NCBI GenBank assembly: GCA_900540345.1
Contig: UQFK01000001.1
Location: 207,501-271,500, forward strand
Source of the DNA: an uncultured Eggerthella sp.
Lineage (GTDB): Bacteria > Actinomycetota > Coriobacteriia > Coriobacteriales > Eggerthellaceae
Length of the DNA: 64,000 bases
Reading direction: 5' to 3'
Shown here: positions 42,095 to 50,623 of the stretch, in pieces
Numbering within the stretch: position 1 is the stretch's first letter
How the letters are laid out: every line of letters begins with the position of its first letter
The notes under the pieces: model-generated
Told to the model about the DNA's origin: nothing
Databases searched by the model: none
The model's input: the letters and a program-made list of their open reading frames with translations, nothing else
Position numbers and translations under genes: made by a program

Positions 42095-42355
42095 CTACTT
42101 AGCCTTCTCTACGATCTCAAGGAGACGCCAGCGCTTCATCTTAGACAGAGGACGGGTCTCCATAACGGTTACAACGTCTCCTACGCCTGCGTCGTTGTTC
42201 TCGTCATGAGCGTGGAGCTTCTTGGTGCTGTTCACCATTTTGCCGTAGACCGGATGGGGCTTACGTTCGGTGATCTCTACAACACACGTTTTGTCACCAG
42301 ATGCGCTTACAACTACGCCCTGGCGAACTTTACGAGAATTGCGTTCTTCAGCCAT
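42095..42355 (-). CDS. rpsQ: 30S ribosomal protein S17
   Basis: 86 residues, OB fold with RQGVVVSASGDKTCVVEITE and the conserved KLHAHDENNDAGVGDVVTVM. An early 16S rRNA binder. 31 bases after rpmC. Confidence 0.98.
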   Translation of the reverse strand: MAEERNSRKVRQGVVVSASGDKTCVVEITERKPHPVYGKMVNSTKKLHAHDENNDAGVGDVVTVMETRPLSKMKRWRLLEIVEKAK

Positions 42356-42386
42356 TATTCTCTACCTTTCTTACAGTTCGCGTGAG

Positions 42387-42581
42387 CTATGCGCTCATCT
42401 CACGGGCGCGCATCTCGGTTTGGATGCGAGCGATGTTCTTCTTGACTTCCTTGACACGAGCAGTGTTATCGAGCTGACCCGTTGCCATTTGGAAACGCAG
42501 ATTGAAAAGCTCTGCGCGTGCTTCTTTGAGCTTCGACTGCAGATCGTCAGCCGAAAGTGCGCGGATTTCTGCTGGTTTCAT
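42387..42581 (-). CDS. rpmC: 50S ribosomal protein L29
   Basis: 64 residues, two-helix protein (IRALSADDLQSKLKEARAEL; NLRFQMATGQLDNTARVKEV). Lies at the peptide exit and helps bind trigger factor and SRP. Its start overlaps the rplP stop by one base. Confidence 0.97.
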   Translation of the reverse strand: MKPAEIRALSADDLQSKLKEARAELFNLRFQMATGQLDNTARVKEVKKNIARIQTEMRAREMSA

Positions 42582-43000
42582 TATTCCTGCCCTTCTTCAC
42601 GCTGGACGATCTTGCACTTGATGGGCAATTTGTTGATCGCAAGGCGGAGTGCGTCACGTGCGGTCTCTTCGTCAACGCCGTCGATCTCGAACATGATACG
42701 ACCAGGCTTCACGACCGCTACCCATCCTTCAGGGTTACCTTTACCCTTACCCATGCGGGTTTCAGCAGGCTTCTTGGTGATGGGCTTATCAGGGAAGATG
42801 GTGATCCATACGTTACCCGTACGATTCATACGACGGGTCATCGCAATACGAGCTGCCTCGATCTGGCGATTGGTGATCCAGTGACGATCGAGCGCCTGGA
42901 TGCCCCACTTGCCAAAGTTGAGCTGAGTGCCGCCCTTGGCGTTGCCCTTCATCGAGCCACGCTGTACCTTACGATGCTTGACGCGCTTTGGTACTAACAT
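42581..43000 (-). CDS. rplP: 50S ribosomal protein L16
   Basis: 139 residues; LVPKRVKHRKVQRGSMKGNA, GIQALDRHWITNRQIEAARI and RMGKGKGNPEGWVAVVKPGR are diagnostic. It organises the A-site tRNA region. Overlaps rpsC by one base. Confidence 0.98.
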   Translation of the reverse strand: MLVPKRVKHRKVQRGSMKGNAKGGTQLNFGKWGIQALDRHWITNRQIEAARIAMTRRMNRTGNVWITIFPDKPITKKPAETRMGKGKGNPEGWVAVVKPGRIMFEIDGVDEETARDALRLAINKLPIKCKIVQREEGQE

Positions 43001-43710
43001 TATTTATCACCCCTGTCGTTGTTGCGACGACGGCCGCGATTTGGACGAGATGAACCTTCCAGAGCAGGCTGAGGAGCCTTTTGACCAGGAAGAACTTCAC
43101 CGTGATAGACCCATACCTGAACGCCGATCGAGCCCATAGTGGTAGCTGCAGTAGCAAATCCATAGTCAATCTTAGCGCGGAGGGTATGCAGAGGTACACG
43201 ACCTTCGCGATACCACTCGCGGCGGCTCATCTCAGCGCCACCAAGACGACCGGAGCACTGGATACGAATACCTTTAGCGCCGCTCTTCATTGCGGACTGA
43301 ACAGCTTTACGCATCGCACGGCGGAATGCAACACGGTTCTCGAGCTGCTCTGCCACAGACTGAGCGATGAGCACAGCATCAAGTTCTGGACGCTTTACCT
43401 CGATGACCTCAACAGAAACGGTGCCATTAGCGATCTGATTGAGCTTCTTGCGAAGCGCATCGACCTCTGCACCCTTCTTGCCGATGACCACGCCAGGACG
43501 AGATGTGGTGATGATGACCTTGATCTTGTCGCCAGCACGCTCGATCTCTACGCGAGATACCGCTGCGTGTGCCAGCTGCTTGTCCAAGAACTTGCGGATA
43601 GCCAAGTCATTCTCAAGGTTTTTCGCATAGTCTTTATCTGAATACCAGCGGCTGCGCCAGTCTTCCGTGATACCGAGGCGGAAGCCGGTAGGGCTAACTT
43701 TCTGACCCAT
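43000..43710 (-). CDS. rpsC: 30S ribosomal protein S3
   Basis: 236 residues. MGQKVSPTGFRLGITEDWRS, the KH domain with GVVIGKKGAEVDALRKKLNQ, and the C-terminal SGRLGGAEMSRREWYREGRV. Forms the mRNA entry channel with S4 and S5. The extra basic tail (SSRPNRGRRRNNDRGDK) is ordinary for actinobacteria. Confidence 0.98.
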   Translation of the reverse strand: MGQKVSPTGFRLGITEDWRSRWYSDKDYAKNLENDLAIRKFLDKQLAHAAVSRVEIERAGDKIKVIITTSRPGVVIGKKGAEVDALRKKLNQIANGTVSVEVIEVKRPELDAVLIAQSVAEQLENRVAFRRAMRKAVQSAMKSGAKGIRIQCSGRLGGAEMSRREWYREGRVPLHTLRAKIDYGFATAATTMGSIGVQVWVYHGEVLPGQKAPQPALEGSSRPNRGRRRNNDRGDK

Positions 43711-43711
43711 A

Positions 43712-44053
43712 CTATGCCTCCTCTCCGTTAGATACGATGATGGTGATGTGGCTGGTGCGCTTGCGAATGCGAGATGCGGAACCCTTTGCGCGTGGACGGA
43801 TGCGCTTCATCGTAGGGCCTTCATCTGCATAGCATGCAGCAACAACAAGCCGATCGGGATTGGTGAGACCCTTCTGAGCTGCATTTGCAACAGCAGAGTT
43901 GAGGGTCTTTTCGATGATCTCTGCTACGGCGCGGTTGGTGAAGCGCAGGATCTCCTGTGCCTTAACAACGTTCTTGCCGCGAATCTGATCGAGCACGATG
44001 CGTGCTTTACGAGGTGAAACGCGTACGTAGCGAGTTACTGCTCTAGCTTCCAT
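43712..44053 (-). CDS. rplV: 50S ribosomal protein L22
   Basis: 113 residues (ARAVTRYVRVSPRKARIVLD; AYADEGPTMKRIRPRAKGSA-like CYADEGPTMKRIRPRAKG). Its beta-hairpin lines the exit tunnel; length is normal, so no tunnel-altering insertion. One base before rpsC. Confidence 0.98.
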   Translation of the reverse strand: MEARAVTRYVRVSPRKARIVLDQIRGKNVVKAQEILRFTNRAVAEIIEKTLNSAVANAAQKGLTNPDRLVVAACYADEGPTMKRIRPRAKGSASRIRKRTSHITIIVSNGEEA

Positions 44054-44066
44054 GTTTCACCCTTTC

Positions 44067-44324
44067 TTATTTGTCGTGACCGCGGAAGGTACGAGTCGGA
44101 GCGAACTCTCCGAGCTTGTGACCGACCATGGATTCGGTTACATAAACAGGTACGTGCTTGCGACCATCGTGCACTGCAATGGTATGACCAACCATTTCAG
44201 GGAAGATGGTGGAAGAACGCGACCAGGTCTTGATGACGTGTTTTTCGCCTGCTTCGTTCATCGCAACGATGCGATCAAGCAGACGCGGCTCAACGTAGGG
44301 GCCCTTTTTCAAACTTCTACTCAA
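44067..44324 (-). CDS. rpsS: 30S ribosomal protein S19
   Basis: 85 residues beginning MSRSLKKGPYVEPRLLDRI, with WSRSSTIFPEMVGHTIAVHD and GHKLGEFAPTRTFRGH. Binds 16S rRNA in the head next to S13. Confidence 0.98.
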   Translation of the reverse strand: MSRSLKKGPYVEPRLLDRIVAMNEAGEKHVIKTWSRSSTIFPEMVGHTIAVHDGRKHVPVYVTESMVGHKLGEFAPTRTFRGHDK

Positions 44325-44346
44325 TGTTTCTCCTAAAACCTAAGCG

Positions 44347-45177
44347 CTACTTCTTGCGACGACGGATGATCAAGCGGCTCGAAGCCTTCTTGGGGTTACG
44401 AGTACGATGACCCTTGGTAGGAACACCCCATGGAGTAACAGGATGACGACCAGAAGACTTGTTCTTGCCTTCACCACCGCCATGAGGATGATCGACCGGA
44501 TTCATGACCGTACCACGAACGCTCGGACGGATGCCCTTCCAGCGATTACGGCCTGCTTTGCCGATCTTGATGTTGCCATGCTCTGCGTTGCCAACTTCGC
44601 CGACCGTTGCGCGGCAAGTGACAAGAACGCGACGCATTTCAGAGGAAGGCATGCGCAAGATAGCATAGTCGCCCTCTTTACCCATGAGCTGAATGCTCGT
44701 GCCAGCACTACGAGCGAGCGCTGCGCCACGACCGGGCTGAAGCTCGACTGCATGAACAAGCGTACCAACAGGAATAGCCGAGAGTGGCAGTGCGTTGCCT
44801 GGCTTGATGTCTGCCTCGGTACCAGAGATGATAGTGTCTCCTACGTTCAAACCACGAGGATGAAGGATGTAGCGCTTCTCGCCATCTGCATAGTGGAGCA
44901 GTGCGATGCGAGCAGAACGGTTCGGATCGTATTCGATAGTCGCAACCTTAGCAGGAATACCGTCCTTGTTGCGCTTGAAATCGATCACGCGATAACGACG
45001 TTTGACGCCGCCACCCTGATGACGGGTGGTGATTCGGCCGTTGTTGTTACGACCAGCCTTCTTGGGCAGAGGACGCAGCAGAGACTTTTCCGGAGTAGTG
45101 CTGGTGATGTCAGCAAAATCGGAAACAGTCTGGAAGCGCCTGCCGGGGCTCGTGGGCTTGTACTGTTTTACTCCCAT
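44347..45177 (-). CDS. rplB: 50S ribosomal protein L2
   Basis: 276 residues. VKQYKPTSPGRRFQTVSDF at the start, GRGAALARSAGTSIQLMGKE in the middle and the peptidyl-transferase-proximal VDHPHGGGEGKNKSSGRHPV near the end. Start at ATG 45177 after AAAGGAAAAAA; the ATG 36 bases upstream has no site. It is normally directly after rplW; here it begins its own transcript, 4.5 kb from rplW. Confidence 0.97.
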   Translation of the reverse strand: MGVKQYKPTSPGRRFQTVSDFADITSTTPEKSLLRPLPKKAGRNNNGRITTRHQGGGVKRRYRVIDFKRNKDGIPAKVATIEYDPNRSARIALLHYADGEKRYILHPRGLNVGDTIISGTEADIKPGNALPLSAIPVGTLVHAVELQPGRGAALARSAGTSIQLMGKEGDYAILRMPSSEMRRVLVTCRATVGEVGNAEHGNIKIGKAGRNRWKGIRPSVRGTVMNPVDHPHGGGEGKNKSSGRHPVTPWGVPTKGHRTRNPKKASSRLIIRRRKK

Positions 45178-45286
45178 TTTTTTCCTTTCTACGGGATGAG
45201 CCGAATTGCCCAACCCTTATTTCCTGTGTGGACTCCATCACCGCCAAGATCTCTTTTGGGAGAAAGAAACCGACGATTCCGAGTTT

Positions 45287-45309
45287 CCACGCGTCCGGGT
45301 GTATCCATA
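45287..45309 (-). promoter_or_regulatory. Leader element of the rplB unit, shared with the rpsL unit
   Basis: Minus strand reads TATGGATACACCCGGACGCG followed by TGG. Twenty of 23 bases match the element at 54788-54810 in the rpsL leader. It lies about 20 bases into the predicted transcript, between the promoter and rplB. Confidence 0.65.
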
Positions 45310-45330
45310 CAGAGTCAGACGCAAATGAAA

Positions 45331-45359
45331 AGTATACGTGTGTTAGGCGGGAGTTTCAA
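45331..45359 (-). promoter_or_regulatory. Promoter of the rplB-secY-adk unit
   Basis: TTGAAA, exactly 17 bases, TATACT on the minus strand. Expected start near 45324, leader about 147 bases long. Confidence 0.75.
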
Positions 45360-45540
45360 GGAAATCTTTTTTGTGAACGATCGCTACGGTGAGTGGCAGC
45401 ATGATAGACGACTGCCGTCTTAAGGGACATTCACTACATGAAGTAACCGTCCCCGTTTGATGCTCGAGGATGTATTCTTCACTCAAGGGTGTTCGCCGCC
45501 TTGAGCTGAATTAAGCATGGCTGACACCTTTTAAACGGCT

Positions 45541-45720
45541 AACTGGCGATTTTTGACAATTTTTTTCGTTTTTATCATTGCGAGTGTCTTCTGAACTGGG
45601 AATTCAGGATCTTTCATTATAGGTCGACAATTTTTTCCGTTTTTTGACCGTTACTGTCTCAAAAAACTGCGTAAAAAAGAAATTTTTTGCCCAAAATCAG
45701 CTTTTGACCGAACTAGCGCT
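45541..45720. repeat. AT-rich stretch with two copies of a 20-22 base direct repeat
   Basis: TGACAATTTTTTTCGTTTTT at 45554 and CGACAATTTTTTCCGTTTTT at 45626, 72 bases apart, same orientation. Both lie in a T/A-rich gene-free stretch (45360-45750) between the rplB promoter and a small gene. A hairpin CTCAAGG/CCTTGAG is at 45482-45505. Nothing else recognisable is seen here. Confidence 0.7.
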
Positions 45721-45750
45721 GCTCTTCAAAAAGGTGATCGTCCCGCAATA

Positions 45751-46020
45751 TCAATCCCAAGGATTACGCTCGAAGAGAGGGCGCATATCAGGAACATCAG
45801 CATAGGGATGATAACCATCATCGTCTTCGGTGATATCGCGAAAACATGGAGTATTCGCCGTGCTAGCGGCACGCTTTCCTATAGTCGCATTCGTATCATT
45901 CGCAGGGACGGTACAATCATTAGCATCATACGTGTCTGTCACCCGAGAAGGCAACGGCTTCGTGACCGACTTGAGCGTGTAGTTCTTCTTCGCTGGTCTC
46001 TCCCGATCGGAGCCCATCAT
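45751..46020 (-). CDS. Small uncharacterised protein
   Basis: 89 residues (MMGSDRERPAKKNYTLKSVT at the start; DITEDDDGYHPYADVPDMRP near the end), polar, without membrane segment or signal peptide; basic N-terminal third and acidic, aromatic C-terminal third. Start at 46020, preceded by GGAAGGAAAG; an ATG 12 bases upstream would lie inside that site. I do not recognise the family. It is alone on the minus strand, 95 bases after the methyltransferase gene, and could share its transcript. The good ribosome site and gene-like codon use argue that it is real. Confidence 0.6.
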   Translation of the reverse strand: MMGSDRERPAKKNYTLKSVTKPLPSRVTDTYDANDCTVPANDTNATIGKRAASTANTPCFRDITEDDDGYHPYADVPDMRPLFERNPWD

Positions 46021-46115
46021 CTTTCCTTCCATACGTGTTTTCGCGCTTGTAGGCAGTCAACTTCGGTATTGGTTATTTGCAGTCAACTGCGTCGTTGATT
46101 GTTGACTCCCCTCTT

Positions 46116-46895
46116 CTAAGGGTGTTCGTTCGCACGCTCGCCGAGCTTGATCGCCTTCATGCGTAGGCGTACATAATCGGCATACCAGACATTATCGACA
46201 AAGAGCTCCGCACGCGTCGAATCGACCGCTTCGCGAATGATCTCTTCGCGAAGCGTGTCTTCCATGTCTACAAATGCGCTCTGCTGGAAGGTGCGTATCC
46301 AGTTTGCAAGGCCATCATCTCCTAAAAGTGGCGTAAAGCGATCGAAAAGCGTAGCAAACACTACCTTGAAACCAGCTGATTCAAGCATCGAGGCGTACTC
46401 ACCAATAGTTGGGAAATACTGCGGAATACGATAACCAAGACCACGCTTAGCAAATGCATCTCTAAGCGCGCTATGAATAAGGTGCGCGTTGCCGAAGCCT
46501 CCACATTCGAAGACGAACTGGCCAGAAGGCATAAGCGCACGAGCAACTGACGCAAGCAATGCGGGCTGGTCCTTCTTTCCAATCCAATGAAGAACCGCAT
46601 TCGAAAAGACTGCCTCAACCGGCTCGTCAAGCGCGAAATCGATCGCATTTGCCTGCACGAAGGTGAGGTCGGGATAAGCAGCCTTAGCTCCTGCGATCAT
46701 CTCAGCCGAATCGTCAAGTCCAAGCGCGCGGTATCCACGATCTTCGAGCGCTTTAGTGAGCGCACCGTTACCATAACCAAGATCAAGCACGCGAGCACCT
46801 GCCTTAACATCGAGAAGGCCGAGGACCGCTTCACCATATCCATGAACGAACGAGAAATTATTCTCGTAATGCTGTTCATCCCATGTGATGTTCAT
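46116..46895 (-). CDS. SAM-dependent methyltransferase, Tam-like
   Basis: 259 residues, class I Rossmann methyltransferase: motif I VLDLGYGNGALT, acidic ribose contact GLDDSAEMI, motif after it VQANAIDFAL and VFSNAVLHWIG. Overall layout, including the C-terminal helical part with IPQYFPTIGEYASMLESAGF, resembles trans-aconitate 2-methyltransferase, which detoxifies trans-aconitate formed from aconitase chemistry; small-molecule carboxyl methylation is thus the best guess. The aconitase gene is 33 kb away. ATG at 46895 follows AAAGGAGATCTC. Transcribed away from atpG across a 174-base divergent gap. Confidence 0.82.
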   Translation of the reverse strand: MNITWDEQHYENNFSFVHGYGEAVLGLLDVKAGARVLDLGYGNGALTKALEDRGYRALGLDDSAEMIAGAKAAYPDLTFVQANAIDFALDEPVEAVFSNAVLHWIGKKDQPALLASVARALMPSGQFVFECGGFGNAHLIHSALRDAFAKRGLGYRIPQYFPTIGEYASMLESAGFKVVFATLFDRFTPLLGDDGLANWIRTFQQSAFVDMEDTLREEIIREAVDSTRAELFVDNVWYADYVRLRMKAIKLGERANEHP

Positions 46896-47069
46896 AAGAG
46901 ATCTCCTTTCGCACTCTCGAGCAGCTTTGCTTTCAAATTTGTCGATCGGATCATACGATCAGTGTGTTTTGAACGATAGCAGAATAATGATGACAAGTAG
47001 ACCACCTTGTCTTAACGCGTAGATTTTTTTGCTACTCTAAAGGATGCAGGGCCACAACTTGAGGGGGAT

Positions 47070-48017
47070 ATGGCAACACTGCACGACATAGCACGTCGCA
47101 TCAATTCGGTCGATTCGACGCGTAAGATCACCTCAACCATGGAGATGGTCGCGCGCACGAAAATCTTCCGCGCGCAACGACGCGTGCATCGTGCTGAGCC
47201 TTATGCGCGCTTCATGCGTGAGATGCTTACAAACATGGCTGATGAATATGCCGAATCTGTACCACTCGCAACACCTCATGACGAAGTGAAGAATACGCTC
47301 ATCATTGTGATCGCATCTGATCGCGGACTGTGCGGACATTTCAATAACGACGTATTGCGCCTTGCTGAACAGCGCATTCGTATCTGTCAGAAGGAAAACA
47401 AGCATTTCAAGTTGATCCTGTGCGGTAAAGTTGCGGTGAAGTTCTTTAAATACAAAGGTTATACGCCCATCCAAGCCTTCACCGATCAATCCGCATCGCC
47501 CACGGTCGAGCAAGCTGACGGCATTGCCGACTATCTGGTTGAAGCATACCTTGCAAACGAAATCGACGAGGTCTTCGCGATCTACAACCATCATCGTGGC
47601 GCCCTGACACAGATTCCTGTCGAGTGGCGCTTGATGCCTATCGACATGGCAGCCTTTGATCCTCATCATGTACATCTCGGTCGTAGTGGCATCAGCGAGA
47701 GCGACCCACGCTTAAAGCATCTGATGGGTCGTATTGAATACGAACCGAATCGCGAATACGTGCTTGAGCGTATGCTACCTGAGTACTTATCAGGCTATGT
47801 GTACTACATGCTCATCAATTCTGCGGCAGGTGAACAGGTCGCACGTCAGGTCGCGATGCGCAGTGCGACCGATAACGCAGATGAGATCTTGGGTGAGCTG
47901 AAATTGCTCTACAATCACATACGCCAAGACGCGATCACGACAGAGCTCAACGAGATCGTTGGTGGCGAAGAAGCGATCGAGGCTGAATTCCGCCCAAGAA
48001 CGCGCAAAGCATTCTAG
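47070..48017 (+). CDS. atpG: ATP synthase gamma subunit, isolated from other atp genes
   Basis: 315 residues. N-terminal helix MATLHDIARRINSVDSTRKI then TSTMEMVARTKI as in all F1 gamma subunits, central VIASDRGLCGHFNNDVLRLA, and C-terminal helix with SATDNADEILGELKLLYNHI, then IRQDAITTELNEIVGG. It is the rotating shaft of F-type ATP synthase. No other atp gene is in the window, and it is the only plus-strand gene between 25.1 and 55.1 kb. A C-terminal tail (EEAIEAEFRPRTRKAF) exceeds the usual end. It may be a displaced only copy or a second paralogue. GAGGGGGAT precedes the ATG. Confidence 0.92.
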   Translation: MATLHDIARRINSVDSTRKITSTMEMVARTKIFRAQRRVHRAEPYARFMREMLTNMADEYAESVPLATPHDEVKNTLIIVIASDRGLCGHFNNDVLRLAEQRIRICQKENKHFKLILCGKVAVKFFKYKGYTPIQAFTDQSASPTVEQADGIADYLVEAYLANEIDEVFAIYNHHRGALTQIPVEWRLMPIDMAAFDPHHVHLGRSGISESDPRLKHLMGRIEYEPNREYVLERMLPEYLSGYVYYMLINSAAGEQVARQVAMRSATDNADEILGELKLLYNHIRQDAITTELNEIVGGEEAIEAEFRPRTRKAF

Positions 48018-48091
48018 ACGCAGACTGTCTTTTGAGTGAATCTGGCGCGTGCCTATCGAATTGATTCATGCTTGTTTGCTGGATGGTCCGC

Positions 48092-49063
48092 TCAAGCCTG
48101 CGTAATGCAGTAATCCGTTTCGCGATGTTCGCGCAATACACCCATCATCTCACGTGTGAGAGAGTGGTCGTTATCAGTGAGCAGTTGGTCGCGATCGACC
48201 CATTCAGCAAAAGAGAGCTCATGCTCATCGAGCACGATATCCGAAGAGCCATCGAGCTCGCAAAAGAATCCAAGGAGAAGAGAGCTGGAATCTGGCCAGG
48301 GCTGACTTTTGTAGTAGCGCAAGTTCTTCACGCGCAAGCCGACCTCTTCCATTACCTCGCGATGCACGGTTTGTTCGACCGTCTCCCCCATCTCGCAATA
48401 GCCTGCTACCAGGGCGTAATTCGCATAAGGACGACCTGCATAACGCGTGGCGAGCACCTTGCCATCGGAGCGCGTGATGCCCACGATAACCGCTGGGAAG
48501 ACCTTCGGAAAGATCATGAGTCCACAATCGGGGCAACGCATCATCCGCTCAATCTTATCATGCTTGGTCTTTGCGCCACAGCGACCGCAGTATTGCGACG
48601 ACTCGTACCAATTCCAGTATTCGTGAGCGACCATGAGCGCAAAGCGGACTACTTTTGGCTGATAGTCAACCATTTTTTGAAGAGAAATGAATTCCCAACC
48701 AGGCTGACTTTCAATGCGATCGACCGCATCTTGAGAAAGATCGGCCATGAAGTATCGTTCGTTGTCAACCGTGAATAGATACACGTAAGGTTTTAAGCGC
48801 TCTGCGAGCAATCCCTCTTCGTCTTCGGAAGTAAGGAGTTTCTCCGAGTGCTCGTCATTTTGAGGGCAGGCATCATGGGATCCAGCGCGACGGTTCGTGT
48901 GTGAGCTAGGACTGAAATCCGCAAACTTTGGTGCACGCATGACACCATTCTGCACGAATACGAGTACAGTCTTACCTCGATATACAACAAGATTGTCTTC
49001 AAGCCGCGCCTCAAGAAATGAAAACTCATTATCGTATGCAGCGGGCGCAATATCGTGCAGCAT
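48092..49063 (-). CDS. nudC: NADH pyrophosphatase NudC
   Basis: 323 residues. Central zinc ribbon CGRCGAKTK...MRCPDCG, followed by the Nudix box GYCEMGETVEQTVHREVMEEVG and the NudC-specific SQPWPDSSSLLLGFF (SQPWPFPxS type). It hydrolyses NAD(H) to NMN(H) and AMP and removes NAD caps from RNA. The N-terminal 120 residues are the variable beta domain. Converges on atpG with a 74-base gap and no visible terminator. Confidence 0.94.
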   Translation of the reverse strand: MLHDIAPAAYDNEFSFLEARLEDNLVVYRGKTVLVFVQNGVMRAPKFADFSPSSHTNRRAGSHDACPQNDEHSEKLLTSEDEEGLLAERLKPYVYLFTVDNERYFMADLSQDAVDRIESQPGWEFISLQKMVDYQPKVVRFALMVAHEYWNWYESSQYCGRCGAKTKHDKIERMMRCPDCGLMIFPKVFPAVIVGITRSDGKVLATRYAGRPYANYALVAGYCEMGETVEQTVHREVMEEVGLRVKNLRYYKSQPWPDSSSLLLGFFCELDGSSDIVLDEHELSFAEWVDRDQLLTDNDHSLTREMMGVLREHRETDYCITQA

Positions 49064-49321
49064 GAGCCACTTCCAATCCAGTAAATCTATCGAGCGCTTG
49101 ATTCATAAGCATGCAGCTCAATCATGCTCACATTATATGACGCGATACAGCTTTTGACGATGCCGCGCTGGGATGAGTGTGTAAGCTTTGCTTGTTTTGT
49201 CCAAATCACGAGTTTCAAATCACAACGCGCATTTTATTACGCTCGTTTCACTGCTCTCAGATCCATAACACATGCTCTAAGGGCAGCGGTTAGCTGATGC
49301 ATTCATATATGCAAGGTGTTC

Positions 49322-49520
49322 TTTTGCAGCAGAAGGAGCCAAAACTGCAAGAGATTTGCGCTTGTATGCACGAAATCAAGCCTAAAATCAAATAATTGAG
49401 CATCAAGACTTCACTCGCACTATCAAAGTAAGCAAAACCCCAGGTCGGTTTTTTATATAACATCTCTTATGTACATACAAGCGTAAATTCGCTGCATTTT
49501 TTTGCGGTTTTGCTGCATTT
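49322..49520 (-). repeat. Inverted-arm dispersed element, copy 3
   Basis: Left arm 49322-49371 (TTTTGCAGC ... GATTTGCGCTTGTATGCAC), right arm 49471-49520 (GTACATACAAGCGTAAATTC ... GCTGCATTTC); centre 99 bases. The conserved motif reads GACCTGGGGTTTTGC on the minus strand, about 23 bases from the right arm, so this copy is reversed relative to copies 1 and 2. It lies in the 627-base gap between nudC and rplW; the rest of that gap (49064-49321) shows nothing I can identify. Confidence 0.82.
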
Positions 49521-49572
49521 CAGGTTCATAACCGCCCCTTCCCTGTAAAACACCCTATACGCCATAAACGTT

Positions 49573-49616
49573 CACGAAAAGAAAACCCCTTGCCGATCAG
49601 ATTCGACAAGGGGTTT
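49573..49616 (-). terminator. Terminator after rplW
   Basis: Arms AAACCCCTTG / CAAGGGGTTT with further pairing inside, then TTTTCTTTTCG on the minus strand, 75 bases after rplW. It ends the rpsL-rplW transcript and so separates it from rplB. Confidence 0.8.
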
Positions 49617-49690
49617 GATTCTGGTATGAACTGCTCGAGTAGTGAACTTAGTTGCTACGTTCGATCACTGAGCGCGATTACCATACGCGA

Positions 49691-49975
49691 TTACTGAGCG
49701 AAGACCTCGATAGTGTCACCTTCAGCAAGCGTGACCATAGCCTTCTTCCAAGTGCGCGTCTGACCGATCTGGTAGCGAACACGCTTTGGCTTAGATTTGA
49801 CATTAAGGGTGTTAACCTTAACGACCTTCACGCCGAAGATTTCTTCGACAGCCTGGCCGATCTCGACCTTATTAGCGTCTTTCGCGACCTCAAACGTATA
49901 GACGTTCTCGTCCATCATGTCGTAGGAGTGTTCCGTAATGATAGGACGGATGATTACCTCACGTGGATCCTTCAT
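49691..49975 (-). CDS. rplW: 50S ribosomal protein L23
   Basis: 94 residues (DPREVIIRPIITEHSYDMMD; FEVAKDANKVEIGQAVEEIF; RVRYQIGQTRTWKKAMVTLA). Main docking site for trigger factor at the tunnel exit. Shares a one-base overlap with rplD, and is followed by a terminator instead of rplB. Confidence 0.98.
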   Translation of the reverse strand: MKDPREVIIRPIITEHSYDMMDENVYTFEVAKDANKVEIGQAVEEIFGVKVVKVNTLNVKSKPKRVRYQIGQTRTWKKAMVTLAEGDTIEVFAQ

Positions 49976-50601
49976 TATGCAAGCACCTCCTCGATGTGTT
50001 GGAGCGTAGCGCTGGTAAGAACAAGCGCCTTGTTGTCGATGAAATCATAGGTGTTGACTTCAGATGCTGCGATCACGCGAACCTGAGGGAGGTTGCGGAA
50101 GGACAGATATGCGTTGATGTTATCGTCCTCGAGCACGAGCGTGATGCGCTTACCGTCAAGACCGAGCTTTGCGAGCATGGCAGCAGCTTCCTTGGTGGAA
50201 GGCTTGTCGAACTTGAAAGAATCGACAACAACCAATTCACCATCAGCAAGCTTCGCGGAGAGCGCAGAGCGCATCGCAAGCTTGATGACCTTAGAGGGCA
50301 CCTTGAACGCATAAGAGCGAGGATGCGGACCAAATACCGTACCGCCGCCTGCCCATTGTGGAGCACGGATAGTACCCTGACGAGCACGACCGGTACCCTT
50401 CTGGCGCCAAGGCTTCTTGCCGCCACCACGAACCTGACCGCGAGTCAGAGTGTTGTGGGTGCCTGCACGACGTGCAGCACGCTGAGAGCGAACGACCTCG
50501 TGCATAGCATGCATGTTCGGCTCGATCTCAAAAACCGTAGCAGCAAGCTCGGCACTACCTGCCTTCTTACCGCTCGTGTTTTTAACTTCAATAGTAGTCA
50601 T
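49975..50601 (-). CDS. rplD: 50S ribosomal protein L4
   Basis: 208 residues. The tunnel-lining loop RAARRAGTHNTLTRGQVRGG and KPWRQKGTGRARQGTIRAPQ is intact. In some bacteria L4 represses the S10 operon. 22 bases after rplC. Confidence 0.98.
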   Translation of the reverse strand: MTTIEVKNTSGKKAGSAELAATVFEIEPNMHAMHEVVRSQRAARRAGTHNTLTRGQVRGGGKKPWRQKGTGRARQGTIRAPQWAGGGTVFGPHPRSYAFKVPSKVIKLAMRSALSAKLADGELVVVDSFKFDKPSTKEAAAMLAKLGLDGKRITLVLEDDNINAYLSFRNLPQVRVIAASEVNTYDFIDNKALVLTSATLQHIEEVLA

Positions 50602-50623
50602 AATGTATAAACTCCTCCGTAGA

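Noticed and set aside
44407..45423. A 338-codon frame opposite rplB
   Set aside because: Antisense of a conserved ribosomal gene and its promoter; no start signal.
45178..49690. The island as a prophage or integrative element
   Set aside because: No integrase, transposase or phage gene and no flanking att-like repeats are visible; composition resembles the surroundings.
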